Part shown: positions 9,635 to 17,601 of the stretch, in pieces
Position numbering within the stretch: position 1 is the stretch's first letter
How the letters are laid out: each line of letters begins with the position of its first letter
Assembly (NCBI GenBank): GCA_963816315.1
Contig: CAWFJZ010000048.1
Location: forward strand, 248,001 to 312,000
Origin: CADEEN01 sp963816315
GTDB lineage: Bacteria > Pseudomonadota > Gammaproteobacteria > Burkholderiales > Burkholderiaceae_C
Direction of reading: 5' to 3'
DNA: 64,000 nucleotides
The notes under the pieces: model-generated
The model's input: the letters and a program-made list of their open reading frames with translations, nothing else
What the model was told of the DNA's origin: nothing
Database searches by the model: none
Position numbers and translations under genes: made by a program

Positions 9635-10966
9635 TCAGCCCTTGCAGTGCATGACCCGATCCTTGCCGGCGCGCTTGGCCTCGTACATCGCCGTGTCCGC
9701 CAGTTGCAGCAGCCGCAGCGCTTGTGTCGCATCGTGCGGCGCCAGCGCATAGCCGATGCTGGCCGACACGCCGGCCGCACCGGCGCACTGCGCTGCGCAC
9801 GCGCGCGCAGCACGCAGCAGGTGAGCGGCCAGCGCGGCGGCGCCGGCGGCATCGCGCACAGGGGCCAGCACGAGAAACTCGTCGCCGCCGAAGCGGCCGA
9901 CCGCGTCTTCGAGCCGCACCGCCTGCGCCAGCGCATGCGTCAGCGAGACCAGCAGCACATCGCCGGCGGCATGGCCATGGGTGTCGTTGAGCGCCTTGAA
10001 GCCGTCGAGATCGATGAAGAACAGGGCCACCGGCTGCGTTGCGCAGCCGGCGACGGCGGTGTCCAGCCGCTCCATCATCGTGCGCCGCGACAGGGCGTCG
10101 GTCAGCGCGTCGCGCTGCGCGGTGCGCGCCAGACGTTGCTGCGCTTCGGTGAGCTCGTGCACGTCGATGGTCACGGTGTACACCCCCTGCACCGTGCCGC
10201 CGCCGTCGTCCAGATCGGGCACGTAACTAGTGCGCATCCAGCGTGCGCCTGCGGGCGGGTGGTGCAGGTCTTGCACCAGGCGTGTGTACTGCACCGACTC
10301 GCCGGCCAATGCGCGGTCGAAGTACGGCTGGTGCTCGGCCCAGCGCGCCGCGCCGCGCACCTCGCCGATCGGCCGGCCGATCAACGCCGAGGCCGGCAAA
10401 CCCACCGCTTCCTGGTAGGCCAGGTTGACGAAGCGCAGCGTGTAGTTGCGATCGACATAGCTCAGCGGGTACGGGATGTGTTCGGTGAAGCGGTTCAGGC
10501 GCTGCCGCGCTTCCTGCAAGTGCTCGCGCTCCATCACGTCCTGGTGGATGTCGAAAGCGATCGTATAGACCGCTTCGACCTCGCCCTGCGCGTTGCGGTC
10601 GGGAAAGACCTGCACGCGCGCCCAGTGCGCCGCCGCGCCCTGATGGGTGAGCCGGTGCTCGTAGCTCACGGTGCGGCCGTCGAAGGCGGCGGCAAAGGCG
10701 TCGCGTGCGGCGGCCCAGGCCGGCGCACCGAACAGCTCTGCCAGCGTGCAGCCCACCAGCTCGTCACTCGGCCGGCCGGCCCAGCGTGTGTAGGGACCGT
10801 TGCAGAAGAGCAGTGTCGCGTCGCGCCCCGAGCGGCCCCATCTTCCGATCGGCAGGTTGATCGACTCCACCAGCCGCTCGGCCGGATCGGCCGAGAGTGC
10901 ACGCGAGGGGGTGTCGTCGAGCTTCATCGCGTGCGCATGTTGGCACCGCGATGGTCCCGTTGTCAT
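9635..10966 (-). CDS. PAS-PAS-GGDEF diguanylate cyclase
   Basis: A soluble 443-residue enzyme that makes cyclic di-GMP. Two PAS sensor domains occupy about residues 30-150 and 150-280, and the GGDEF domain follows. The active-site motif RFGGDEF is intact near residue 358. The product-inhibition site RLED lies exactly five residues upstream, so feedback control is expected. No transmembrane segment is seen, so the signal is probably cytoplasmic. The start is uncertain: ATG at 10966 overlaps a perfect palindrome, while ATG at 10927 (430 residues) also keeps all domains. It lies downstream of, and in the same direction as, the XRE-cupin regulator. Confidence 0.9.
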   Translation of the reverse strand: MTTGPSRCQHAHAMKLDDTPSRALSADPAERLVESINLPIGRWGRSGRDATLLFCNGPYTRWAGRPSDELVGCTLAELFGAPAWAAARDAFAAAFDGRTVSYEHRLTHQGAAAHWARVQVFPDRNAQGEVEAVYTIAFDIHQDVMEREHLQEARQRLNRFTEHIPYPLSYVDRNYTLRFVNLAYQEAVGLPASALIGRPIGEVRGAARWAEHQPYFDRALAGESVQYTRLVQDLHHPPAGARWMRTSYVPDLDDGGGTVQGVYTVTIDVHELTEAQQRLARTAQRDALTDALSRRTMMERLDTAVAGCATQPVALFFIDLDGFKALNDTHGHAAGDVLLVSLTHALAQAVRLEDAVGRFGGDEFLVLAPVRDAAGAAALAAHLLRAARACAAQCAGAAGVSASIGYALAPHDATQALRLLQLADTAMYEAKRAGKDRVMHCKG

Positions 10967-10991
10967 TCACCCTTAAGGGTGAATATTCACC
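10965..10991. promoter_or_regulatory. Two overlapping palindromes upstream of the GGDEF gene
   Basis: ATTCACCCTTAAGGGTGAAT (20 bp, perfect) overlaps GGTGAATATTCACC (14 bp, perfect), sharing a GGTGAAT half site. The triple array of the half site TTCACC/GGTGAA looks like a binding site for a dimeric regulator. It lies between the end of the XRE-cupin gene and the start of the diguanylate cyclase gene. No U-tract follows, so it is not a typical terminator. Function is inferred. Confidence 0.5.
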
Positions 10992-11007
10992 TTCTTCGCG
11001 ACAGCCT

Positions 11008-11595
11008 TCACGCGGCGTGGATGACGACGAGCAGCGCTTGCGCCGCAGACTTCGCCGGGTTGTGGATGCGGTGCGGCACATCGACCGCATAGCGCGCCGT
11101 CTCGCCCGCGCGCAGGCGCGCGCTCTCGGCCCCCGCACGCACTTCGAGCGTGCCGGCGTGCACCGTCAGGTGCTCGCGCGACCCAGGTTCGTGCGCGCGC
11201 GAATCGAGCGCACCGCCGGGCTGCACGCTGAGCAGGTACCACTCGAAGCGCCCGGCCAGATCGATCGGGCCGAGGATGCGCAACTCGCATTTGCCGTCCG
11301 GGCTGGCCAGTCGCGGCGTCGCATGCGCCGGCACGGTGGCCAGCAGCGGTGGCGCGGGCTTGTCGTCGCCGAGCAGTTCGCCCAGCGGCACGCCGAACGC
11401 CGTGGCCAGGCGCCAGACCACGGCCACCGTCGGATTGGCCTGGCCGCGCTCGATCTGCGACAACATCGACTTGGACACGCCGGCCTGGCGCGACACGTCG
11501 TCGAGCGACAGGCCGCGCCGCTCGCGCAACGCCGCCAGCGCGGCGCCGACGCGCGGCGGCTCGGGTCGTGGCGCGGCGGTCTTTCGAGTTGCCAT
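11008..11595 (-). CDS. XRE family transcriptional regulator with C-terminal cupin domain
   Basis: A 195-residue regulator with a lambda-repressor-like helix-turn-helix at about residues 17-71 (SLDDVSRQAGVSKSMLSQIE) and a small cupin ligand domain in the last 90 residues (HLTVHAGTLEV and DVPHRIHNP). Such proteins usually sense a small metabolite and repress a neighbouring catabolic operon. It is divergent from kbl, with 48 bases between the two starts, and a palindrome sits inside the kbl promoter. Control of threonine breakdown is therefore the natural inference, though no ligand can be named. Confidence 0.9.
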   Translation of the reverse strand: MATRKTAAPRPEPPRVGAALAALRERRGLSLDDVSRQAGVSKSMLSQIERGQANPTVAVVWRLATAFGVPLGELLGDDKPAPPLLATVPAHATPRLASPDGKCELRILGPIDLAGRFEWYLLSVQPGGALDSRAHEPGSREHLTVHAGTLEVRAGAESARLRAGETARYAVDVPHRIHNPAKSAAQALLVVIHAA

Positions 11596-11616
11596 TGAAC
11601 AGTTGTTCGATATACT
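11589..11616 (+). promoter_or_regulatory. Sigma-70 promoter of kbl with embedded operator-like palindrome
   Basis: TTGCCA and TATACT, each matching five of six consensus bases, are separated by 16 bases and lie 28 bases ahead of the kbl ATG. The spacer contains GAACAGTTGTTC (11597-11608), an inverted repeat of GAACA/TGTTC. A repressor bound there would block RNA polymerase. The divergent XRE-cupin gene starts at the edge of the -35 element, so autoregulation is also likely. Confidence 0.6.
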
Positions 11617-11643
11617 GGAAATCAACGAATCGAGTGTACAGCC

Positions 11644-12840
11644 ATGAGCACCTCCTTCCTTGCCCATCTGCAAAGCGAGCTCGACGGCCTGCGCGCCGCC
11701 GGCCTGTACAAGAGCGAGCGGGTCATCACGACGCCGCAAGGCGCGACGGTGCGCACCACCGATGGTCGCGACGTCATCAACCTGTGCGCCAACAACTACC
11801 TCGGTCTGTCGTCGCACCCGAAAGTCAGCGAAGCCGCGCACGAGGCCCTGCGCACGCACGGCTACGGCATGAGCAGCGTGCGCTTCATCTGCGGCACGCA
11901 GGATTTGCACAAGACGCTCGAAGCCCGCATCGCCCGCTTCGTCGGCTGCGAAGACGCGATCCTCTACGCCGCGGCGTTCGATGCCAACGGCGGCCTGTTC
12001 GAGCCGCTGCTCGGCGAGCAGGATGCCGTCATCAGCGACGCGCTGAACCACGCCTCGATCATCGACGGCATCCGCCTGTGCAAGGCGCAACGCTGGCGCT
12101 ACGAGCACAACGACATGGCCGACCTCGAGCGCTGCTTGGAGGAGGCGCGAGCCAAGGGCGCGCGTTTCAAGATGGTCTTCACCGACGGCGTGTTCTCGAT
12201 GGACGGCACGATCGCGCAATTGGACAAGATGCGCGCGCTGTGCGACCGCTACGACGCGCTCTTGGCCATCGACGAGTGCCATGCCAGCGGCTTCATGGGC
12301 AAGACCGGCCGTGGCACGCACGAACACCGCGGTGTGTTCGGCAAGATCGACATCGTCACCGGCACCTTCGGCAAGGCGCTCGGCGGCGCGTCGGGCGGCT
12401 TCACCGCGGCGCGCCGCGAGGTGGTGGAGCTGCTGCGCCAGCGCTCGCGGCCGTACCTGTTCTCAAACACGTTGATGCCGGCAATTGCCGGCGCGTCGAT
12501 CGCCGTGCTCGACCTGCTGGAAGGCAGCACGACGTTGCGCGACAAACTCGAAGACAACACGAGATTCTTCCGCAAGGCCATCACCGACGCCGGTTTCGAC
12601 ATCAAGCCCGGCGAGCACCCGATCGTGCCGATCATGGTTCATGACGCCGTCAAGGCGCAGCAGCTTGCCGCGCGCCTGCTCGAACTCGGGGTCTATGTCG
12701 TCGGCTTCTTTTTCCCGGTGGTGCCTCAGGGCCAGGCGCGCATCCGCGTACAGATGAGTGCGGTGCACGAGCGGCACCACCTCGAAGCCGCCGTGAAGGC
12801 GTTCGCGCAGGCGGGGCGCGAGCTGGGTCTCGTCAAGTGA
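11644..12840 (+). CDS. kbl: Glycine C-acetyltransferase (2-amino-3-ketobutyrate CoA ligase)
   Basis: This PLP enzyme cleaves 2-amino-3-oxobutanoate with CoA to glycine and acetyl-CoA, the second step of threonine catabolism. The 398 residues match the family length. The PLP lysine is K244 in VTGTFGKALGGASGGF, and the N terminus carries the typical NLCANNYLGLSSHP. The threonine dehydrogenase that makes its unstable substrate is encoded immediately downstream. A strong sigma-70 promoter lies upstream, under probable control of the divergent XRE-cupin protein. Confidence 0.97.
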   Translation: MSTSFLAHLQSELDGLRAAGLYKSERVITTPQGATVRTTDGRDVINLCANNYLGLSSHPKVSEAAHEALRTHGYGMSSVRFICGTQDLHKTLEARIARFVGCEDAILYAAAFDANGGLFEPLLGEQDAVISDALNHASIIDGIRLCKAQRWRYEHNDMADLERCLEEARAKGARFKMVFTDGVFSMDGTIAQLDKMRALCDRYDALLAIDECHASGFMGKTGRGTHEHRGVFGKIDIVTGTFGKALGGASGGFTAARREVVELLRQRSRPYLFSNTLMPAIAGASIAVLDLLEGSTTLRDKLEDNTRFFRKAITDAGFDIKPGEHPIVPIMVHDAVKAQQLAARLLELGVYVVGFFFPVVPQGQARIRVQMSAVHERHHLEAAVKAFAQAGRELGLVK

Positions 12841-12868
12841 AGGTGTTGATCATCGGCGAGGGCTGTTG

Positions 12869-13846
12869 ATGGCGCCGAGGATTCTCATCATCGGCGCCAA
12901 TGGCCAGATCGGCACCGAACTCGCCGTCGCCCTCGCCGAGCAGCACGGACAAGACGCCGTCGTCACCAGCGACCTCGCGCCACAAGGCAAGGTGCCCGGC
13001 CTGGCGCATGAAGCGCTCGACTGCATCGACATCGGCGCCCTCACACAGATCGTCGAGCGACACGCCGTCACGCAGGTCTATCACCTCGCAGCGGCGCTGT
13101 CGGCGCGCGGCGAGAAGCACCCGATGTGGGCCTGGGATCTCAACATGAAGGGCCTGCTGAACGTGCTCGAAGTGGCGCGCTCGCACAAGCTGCAGCGCAT
13201 CTTCTGGCCGAGCTCGATCGCGGCGTTCGGCCCGAGCACACCACAAGAGCACACGCCGCAGCAGACGGTGATGGACCCGAGCACTGTCTATGGCATCAGC
13301 AAGCTCGCCGGTGAAGGCTGGTGCGCCTGGTACCACCGTCATCACGGCGTCGATGTGCGCAGCCTGCGCTACCCGGGCCTCATCAGCTGGAAGACGCCGC
13401 CCGGCGGCGGCACCACCGATTACGCCGTCGAGATCTTTCACGCCGCGTTGAAAGACGGCCGCTACACCTGCTTCCTCGACGAAGACCAGGCGCTGCCGAT
13501 GATGTACATGGACGATGCCATCCGCGCCACGCTGGAGCTGATGAACGCGCCGCCCGAGCACGTGCGCGATCGGCATTCGTACAACCTGGCCGGCGTCAGC
13601 TTCACGCCGTTGCAGATCGCCGCGGCCATTCGGCAGCGCCTGCCGTTGTTCACGATGGACTGCGTGCCCGACTTTCGCCAGGCCATCGCCGCGACCTGGC
13701 CGCGCTCGATCGACGACAGCGCCGCGCAGCGCGACTGGGGGTGGCGGGCGCGCTTCGACCTCGGCGCGATGGTCGATGCGATGCTGGGCAACCTGCGCGC
13801 GCTGATGGCGGTGCCTGCCGAAGCAGAGACCGAATTCAAGGGGTGA
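12869..13846 (+). CDS. L-threonine 3-dehydrogenase, SDR (epimerase-like) type
   Basis: A 325-residue NAD-dependent extended short-chain dehydrogenase that oxidises L-threonine to 2-amino-3-oxobutanoate. The Rossmann motif GANGQIGTEL is at residues 8-17. The catalytic YGISK (YxxxK) is near residue 140, with the conserved serine pair in WPSSIAAFGP. This is the epimerase-like enzyme found in Cupriavidus and Flavobacterium, not the zinc MDR enzyme of E. coli. The kbl gene 28 bases upstream supports the function. ATG at 12869 is used; a TTG one codon earlier is in frame. The 3' end overlaps the convergent PIN-toxin gene by 11 bases. Confidence 0.9.
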   Translation: MAPRILIIGANGQIGTELAVALAEQHGQDAVVTSDLAPQGKVPGLAHEALDCIDIGALTQIVERHAVTQVYHLAAALSARGEKHPMWAWDLNMKGLLNVLEVARSHKLQRIFWPSSIAAFGPSTPQEHTPQQTVMDPSTVYGISKLAGEGWCAWYHRHHGVDVRSLRYPGLISWKTPPGGGTTDYAVEIFHAALKDGRYTCFLDEDQALPMMYMDDAIRATLELMNAPPEHVRDRHSYNLAGVSFTPLQIAAAIRQRLPLFTMDCVPDFRQAIAATWPRSIDDSAAQRDWGWRARFDLGAMVDAMLGNLRALMAVPAEAETEFKG

Positions 13847-14285
13847 GCAGTGCCAGCCGGGGGAAGTAGCTGGCGTAGCCAGATGGGTCTCGGGTCAGCA
13901 CACTGAGATTGGCCACGGCGGCGTGCGCGCCGATGAAGAAGTCGGGCAGTGGCAGCGACTTCACGCCACCGCGTTGTCTGTACAGCGTAAACGCTTTGGC
14001 CGCCAGCGCCGCGCAGGACCATGGCAGGGATGTGCGCTGCACGTCGTAGACATCCAGCAGGCTGTCGAGCGCTGCCACATCGGGCCCCGGCACGAGCAAC
14101 TCGGCGTAGATCACGACATTGACGTGCAGCGGGGCCTTCTCGCTGCAAATCTGCAATTGCTCGACAGACCACTCGTGCCACGCGGCGCCGCTGTCAATGC
14201 AATCGACCCAGACGTTGGTGTCCACGAGTACCCCGGCGCTGCCATCGTACTGGGCAAGACGGCTACCGCTTGCCACGGCGGCCAC
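13836..14285 (-). CDS. PIN-domain toxin (VapC family)
   Basis: A 149-residue PIN-domain protein, probably a sequence-specific RNase toxin. The acidic residues expected for metal binding are present: the first aspartate in LVDTNVWVD, a glutamate in VIYAEL and an aspartate in LPDFFIGAHA near the C terminus. The GTG start overlaps the end of the antitoxin gene by 23 bases. A second GTG at 14276 is possible, since most VapC proteins begin about 18 residues later, just before the first aspartate. Together with the upstream AbrB-type gene it forms a type II toxin-antitoxin pair. Confidence 0.85.
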   Translation of the reverse strand: MAAVASGSRLAQYDGSAGVLVDTNVWVDCIDSGAAWHEWSVEQLQICSEKAPLHVNVVIYAELLVPGPDVAALDSLLDVYDVQRTSLPWSCAALAAKAFTLYRQRGGVKSLPLPDFFIGAHAAVANLSVLTRDPSGYASYFPRLALLTP

Positions 14286-14550
14286 GTGCTGGCGTTTCGT
14301 TGTCCGCGCGCAGGAACGCCATGATCTCGTCGGCGCCCATCTGCCTGAACTCCGGACTCATGCTGGCGCGAACGCGCGCCGCGGCCGCACGCAGCTTGGC
14401 GCGGCGGTCGTTCTTGACGCCGCCGGCCACGGGTGTGATGACGATCTTGCTGCCTTCGAGGCTGAACGAGACTTCGCTGCCCGGCACCACGCCGGCAGCG
14501 GTGCGGATGTGCTTCGGGATAGTGACCTGGCCTTTGTCGGTGACGAGCAT
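14263..14550 (-). CDS. AbrB/MazE-type antitoxin (VapB family)
   Basis: A 95-residue DNA-binding antitoxin. The N-terminal swapped-hairpin AbrB domain is recognisable (DKGQVTIPKHIRTAAGV and GSEVSF), and the basic C-terminal tail would wrap the toxin. A strong ribosome-binding site (AGGAGGT) lies ahead of the ATG, as expected for an antitoxin made in excess. The stop lies inside the start of the PIN toxin gene, so the two are coupled. The pair probably represses its own promoter. Confidence 0.85.
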   Translation of the reverse strand: MLVTDKGQVTIPKHIRTAAGVVPGSEVSFSLEGSKIVITPVAGGVKNDRRAKLRAAAARVRASMSPEFRQMGADEIMAFLRADNETPARGRRGKR

Positions 14551-14619
14551 GGTGGCACCTCCTGGAAAAAGTAAGAATCTGAAGTAAGAATTCTAGCGCT
14601 GTCAGGTCGGCCTTGCGGG

Positions 14620-14967
14620 TCAGCCGAAGAAGCAACAGTGAACGTCGGCCGCGATCACGTCCAGCGCCGATTGCAGCGACGCGTGCCGCGCGCTCGGCTC
14701 ATAAGCGTGCCACTTCAAATCCTTGCGCATCCAGTACAGCCGCCAATCCTTGCTCGAGCGCACGAAGCGGATGCGCGCAAAGAGCCGGTGGCGTGTGATC
14801 GTGGCGTCTTGCCAGTCGGGCCGTACTTCGAACATGTCCACCACCTGGCCGACCACGGCGTAGCCGAAGTCGAGTTGCGATCGGATGTGCGGCGGCGGGC
14901 GCTTGCGTTCGAGGAACGCTTTCAGCGCAGCAAGGTTGCGTGCGCGTTCGATGTCGTTGAAGCTCAT
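14620..14967 (-). CDS. DUF3024 family protein
   Basis: A 115-residue cytoplasmic protein similar to the uncharacterised DUF3024 family, recognised by the VVDMFEVRPDW segment and the tryptophan-rich WRLYWMRKDLKWHAYEP segment. No catalytic motif, signal peptide or membrane helix is seen. It follows the phosphatase-like fragment on the same strand and precedes the VapB-like gene. Its function is unknown. Confidence 0.7.
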   Translation of the reverse strand: MSFNDIERARNLAALKAFLERKRPPPHIRSQLDFGYAVVGQVVDMFEVRPDWQDATITRHRLFARIRFVRSSKDWRLYWMRKDLKWHAYEPSARHASLQSALDVIAADVHCCFFG

Positions 14968-14982
14968 GGCTGCGTGGGCTCG

Positions 14983-15150
14983 CTAAAGGCCGAGGATCGC
15001 CGCCACCGAGGCCTCGATCTGCTGCACGAGCGCCGGGTCCATGTACCGATACTCGTCCGGAATGTCGAGCACATGCACCGGCTTGTTGCCGATGGCCCGC
15101 AGCACGTGGATCGGATCGCTCACTCGGCTGGCCTCGCTTGACGGTGGCAT
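14983..15150 (-). pseudogene. C-terminal fragment of a low-molecular-weight phosphotyrosine phosphatase-like protein
   Basis: This 55-residue frame resembles only the C-terminal third of a small bacterial LMW-PTP-like family: NKPVHVLDIPDEYRYMDPAL matches the usual end of such proteins. The catalytic N-terminal part (CXXNXXRS loop) is missing both in this frame and nearby. The ATG overlaps the stop of the upstream GFA-like gene by one base (TGATG), so the fragment may still be translated. It is either a deletion remnant or a small protein that has kept this fold end. Confidence 0.5.
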
Positions 15151-15665
15151 CAGGCCCGCAACGAGGCCTGGTACGCCTCGATCAACGACAGGATCGCTTG
15201 CCGGCGCGCCAGGCTCTCGCGTGGCCATAGCGCCTCGCGCTCGTAATACTCCGGGAACGCCGGCGTGCCTTCGGGCAACACCACCCACGGCTGCTTCGAC
15301 GCGGTGAAGATGTGCACGTCCGGCGGCAGCAGGTCCGGGTTGTCGAGCGTGCCGACGCGCACGAACGCCACCACCGGGCCGGAGCCCGCGTAGTGGCTCC
15401 ACACCGCGACGCGGCAGCGCGGGCAGCGCACGATCTGCTGGCCGAGGCCGCTGTTGGAAGGTGTGTGCACGATCTCGGGTTCGACGCCGAGGTTGATCAC
15501 GCGATCGGCTTCGACCATCGCGTTGAGTGCAAACGCCGCGCCGCTTTCGCGCTGGCACCAGCGGCAATGGCAGCAGTGAACGAACAACGGTTTGCTTTGC
15601 AGGCGAAAGCGTACGTCGCGGCAGTCGCAGCCGCCTTCGGCGGGAAAGGTGTCTATCGGCGCCAT
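15150..15665 (-). CDS. GFA family (glutathione-dependent formaldehyde-activating-like) zinc protein
   Basis: A 171-residue protein with the cysteine pattern of the GFA/CENP-V fold: GGCDCRDVRF, HCCHCRWCQRESG and RCPRCRVAVWSHY supply the zinc ligands. Family members are annotated as formaldehyde-activating enzymes, but most have no proven activity. ATG at 15665 follows the stop of the upstream membrane-protein gene by two bases and fits the family start. The 3' end is coupled (TGATG) to the phosphatase fragment. Confidence 0.85.
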   Translation of the reverse strand: MAPIDTFPAEGGCDCRDVRFRLQSKPLFVHCCHCRWCQRESGAAFALNAMVEADRVINLGVEPEIVHTPSNSGLGQQIVRCPRCRVAVWSHYAGSGPVVAFVRVGTLDNPDLLPPDVHIFTASKQPWVVLPEGTPAFPEYYEREALWPRESLARRQAILSLIEAYQASLRA

Positions 15666-15667
15666 CG

Positions 15668-16111
15668 CTACTTCTTCGACACACCCGACGACCACAGCGC
15701 CAACAGCAGCGCCGTCAGGTTCACCGGAAAGAACTGGTACCAGAGCGGAAACTCCGCACTCACCAGGCCCTCGAAGCCGCCGATCTGGTAGAGGTAGAAC
15801 AGCGCGCTCAACACGGCCACACCCAACACGGCAACGACGATTCGCCCGCGCGAACCCGACGCCGCGACGCGGCAGCCGATGAAGATCGCGGCAACTGACA
15901 GCAGCAGATCGAGCGCCAGGAACAGCGACTTGTCAGGCTCTTCGCCCACCGCTTGCGCGGCGGCGCTCGCAAGCAGCGGCGCGATCAGCCACGCCAGAAA
16001 GTTGGCCAGCAGCCAGCCGGCGGCGATCATCGCCAGCACCTTGCCCCATCCGGCCGGCGGCGGGTTCATGTCGGCAACCGGCGCTTCGGGCGGGGCGTAG
16101 GGGTTGGTCAT
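15668..16111 (-). CDS. Hypothetical inner-membrane protein
   Basis: A 147-residue protein beginning with a proline-rich cytoplasmic segment (NPYAPPEAPVADMNPPPAGW) followed by four hydrophobic helices. This layout is typical of small uncharacterised proteobacterial membrane proteins. It is two bases ahead of the GFA-like gene and just downstream of the FKBP gene on the same strand. No family was recognised with certainty. Confidence 0.65.
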   Translation of the reverse strand: MTNPYAPPEAPVADMNPPPAGWGKVLAMIAAGWLLANFLAWLIAPLLASAAAQAVGEEPDKSLFLALDLLLSVAAIFIGCRVAASGSRGRIVVAVLGVAVLSALFYLYQIGGFEGLVSAEFPLWYQFFPVNLTALLLALWSSGVSKK

Positions 16112-16137
16112 CGTCCGTGTCGTATGCGTTGCCGCGT

Positions 16138-16500
16138 TCAGACGCCGAGCAACTCCACCTCGAACACCAGCGTCGCATTCGGCGGAATCACGCCGCCGGC
16201 GCCGCGCGCGCCGTAGCCGAGTTGCGGCGGGATCACGAGCACGCGTTTGCCGCCGACCTGCATGCCTTGCACGCCTTCGTCCCAGCCGCCGATCACCATG
16301 CCGGCGCCGAGGTCGAACTTGAAGGGGTCGTTGCGGTCTTTGCTCGAATCGAATTTCTTGCCGCGGTTGTTGTCAGCCATCGGGTCGTAGAGCCAACCCG
16401 TGTAATGCACGGTGACTTCGGCGCCGGCTTTGGCGGCAGCGCCGCTGCCGACGGTGACGTCGTCGTATTGCAGGCCGCTGGCGGTGGTGGTGGCGGGCAT
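16138..16500 (-). CDS. FKBP-type peptidyl-prolyl cis-trans isomerase
   Basis: A 120-residue single-domain FKBP that speeds proline isomerisation during protein folding. Conserved pocket motifs are VTVHYTGWLYD, GGWDEGVQGMQVGGKR and VIPPQLGYGARG, ending in the typical FEVELLGV. There is no signal peptide, so it should be cytoplasmic. The open frame extends far upstream in antisense to the exonuclease gene, but this ATG gives the exact family length. It is divergent from the exonuclease gene, 60 bases away. Confidence 0.93.
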   Translation of the reverse strand: MPATTTASGLQYDDVTVGSGAAAKAGAEVTVHYTGWLYDPMADNNRGKKFDSSKDRNDPFKFDLGAGMVIGGWDEGVQGMQVGGKRVLVIPPQLGYGARGAGGVIPPNATLVFEVELLGV

Positions 16501-16560
16501 GGTGGGGTTCCTTGGTGGTTGAAAAAACGAAGGCGCAATCATGCGACACACTGGAGGCCG

Positions 16561-17601
16561 ATGTCGGCCAGCGAAGACCTGATCGTGTTGCGCCCCGAGG
16601 GCCTGTACTGCCCCGCGGGCGATTTTCACATCGACCCGTGGCGGCCGGTGGCGCGTGCGGTGTTGACGCATGCGCACGCCGACCATGCGCGCGTCGGCCA
16701 TGGCGCGTACCTGGCCACCGCCGTCAGCGAGGGCGTGTTGCGGGCCCGGCTCGGCGCGGATATTTCGCTGCAAGGGCTGGCCTATGGCGAGGCGGTGCAG
16801 ATGAACGGCGTGCGCGTCAGCCTGCACCCGGCCGGCCACGTGCTCGGCTCGGCGCAGGTGCGTGTCGAGCATGCAGGCCGGGTGTGGGTGGCGTCGGGCG
16901 ACTACTTCGTCAGCGGCGTCGAGGGCGATGTCAATACGACTTGCGCGCCGTTCGAGCCGGTGCGCTGCGATTGCTTCATCACCGAGAGCACGTTCGGCTT
17001 GCCGATCTACCGCTGGCGCGCGCAAGCGCAGGTGCTGGCCGAGATCAACGCCTGGTGGCAAGGCAATGCCGACGCCGGTAGGGCAAGCCTGCTGCTCGGC
17101 TACAGCTTCGGCAAGGCGCAGCGCCTGCTCGCAGGGTTGGATGCGGGCATCGGGCCGATCGTCGCGCATGGCGCGGTCGAGACGCTGAACACTGCGTATC
17201 GCGAAGCCGGCGTCGCACTGCCGCAGACGCAGCGCATCGACGATGTGCCGCGCGACGAGCTCAAACGCGCGCTGGCGATCGCGCCGCCGGCGGTGCAAGG
17301 CAGCGCGTGGGCCAAGCGGCTCGGCGACGCGAGCGACGCCTTCGCCAGCGGCTGGATGCAATTGCGCGGCGCGCGGCGGCGGCAGGGTGTCGATCGTGGT
17401 TTCGTGTTCAGCGACCATGCCGACTGGCCGGGCCTGCAACGCGCGATTGCAGCCACGCAGGCCGAGCGCGTGATCGTCACGCACGGTTATGAAGCGGTGA
17501 TGGTGCGCTGGCTCACCGAGCAGGGCTTGCAGGCGCAGAGTTTCACCACGGCGTACGGCGACGATGCAGCCGAAGCCGCGCACGAAGAGCAGACCTCATG
17601 A
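16561..17601 (+). CDS. Ligase-associated DNA exonuclease (metallo-beta-lactamase/beta-CASP fold)
   Basis: A 346-residue nuclease related to SNM1/Artemis and mRNA 3'-end processing proteins, in the form that accompanies bacterial ATP-dependent ligases. The metal site THAHADHAR lies near residue 38, and further ligands are in HPAGHVLGSAQ, SGDYFVSG and the C-terminal FSDHADWPG. Its stop overlaps the ligase start (ATGA). It presumably trims DNA ends before ligation. The usual partners, a DEXH helicase and a PdeM phosphoesterase, are not adjacent here. Confidence 0.88.
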   Translation: MSASEDLIVLRPEGLYCPAGDFHIDPWRPVARAVLTHAHADHARVGHGAYLATAVSEGVLRARLGADISLQGLAYGEAVQMNGVRVSLHPAGHVLGSAQVRVEHAGRVWVASGDYFVSGVEGDVNTTCAPFEPVRCDCFITESTFGLPIYRWRAQAQVLAEINAWWQGNADAGRASLLLGYSFGKAQRLLAGLDAGIGPIVAHGAVETLNTAYREAGVALPQTQRIDDVPRDELKRALAIAPPAVQGSAWAKRLGDASDAFASGWMQLRGARRRQGVDRGFVFSDHADWPGLQRAIAATQAERVIVTHGYEAVMVRWLTEQGLQAQSFTTAYGDDAAEAAHEEQTS

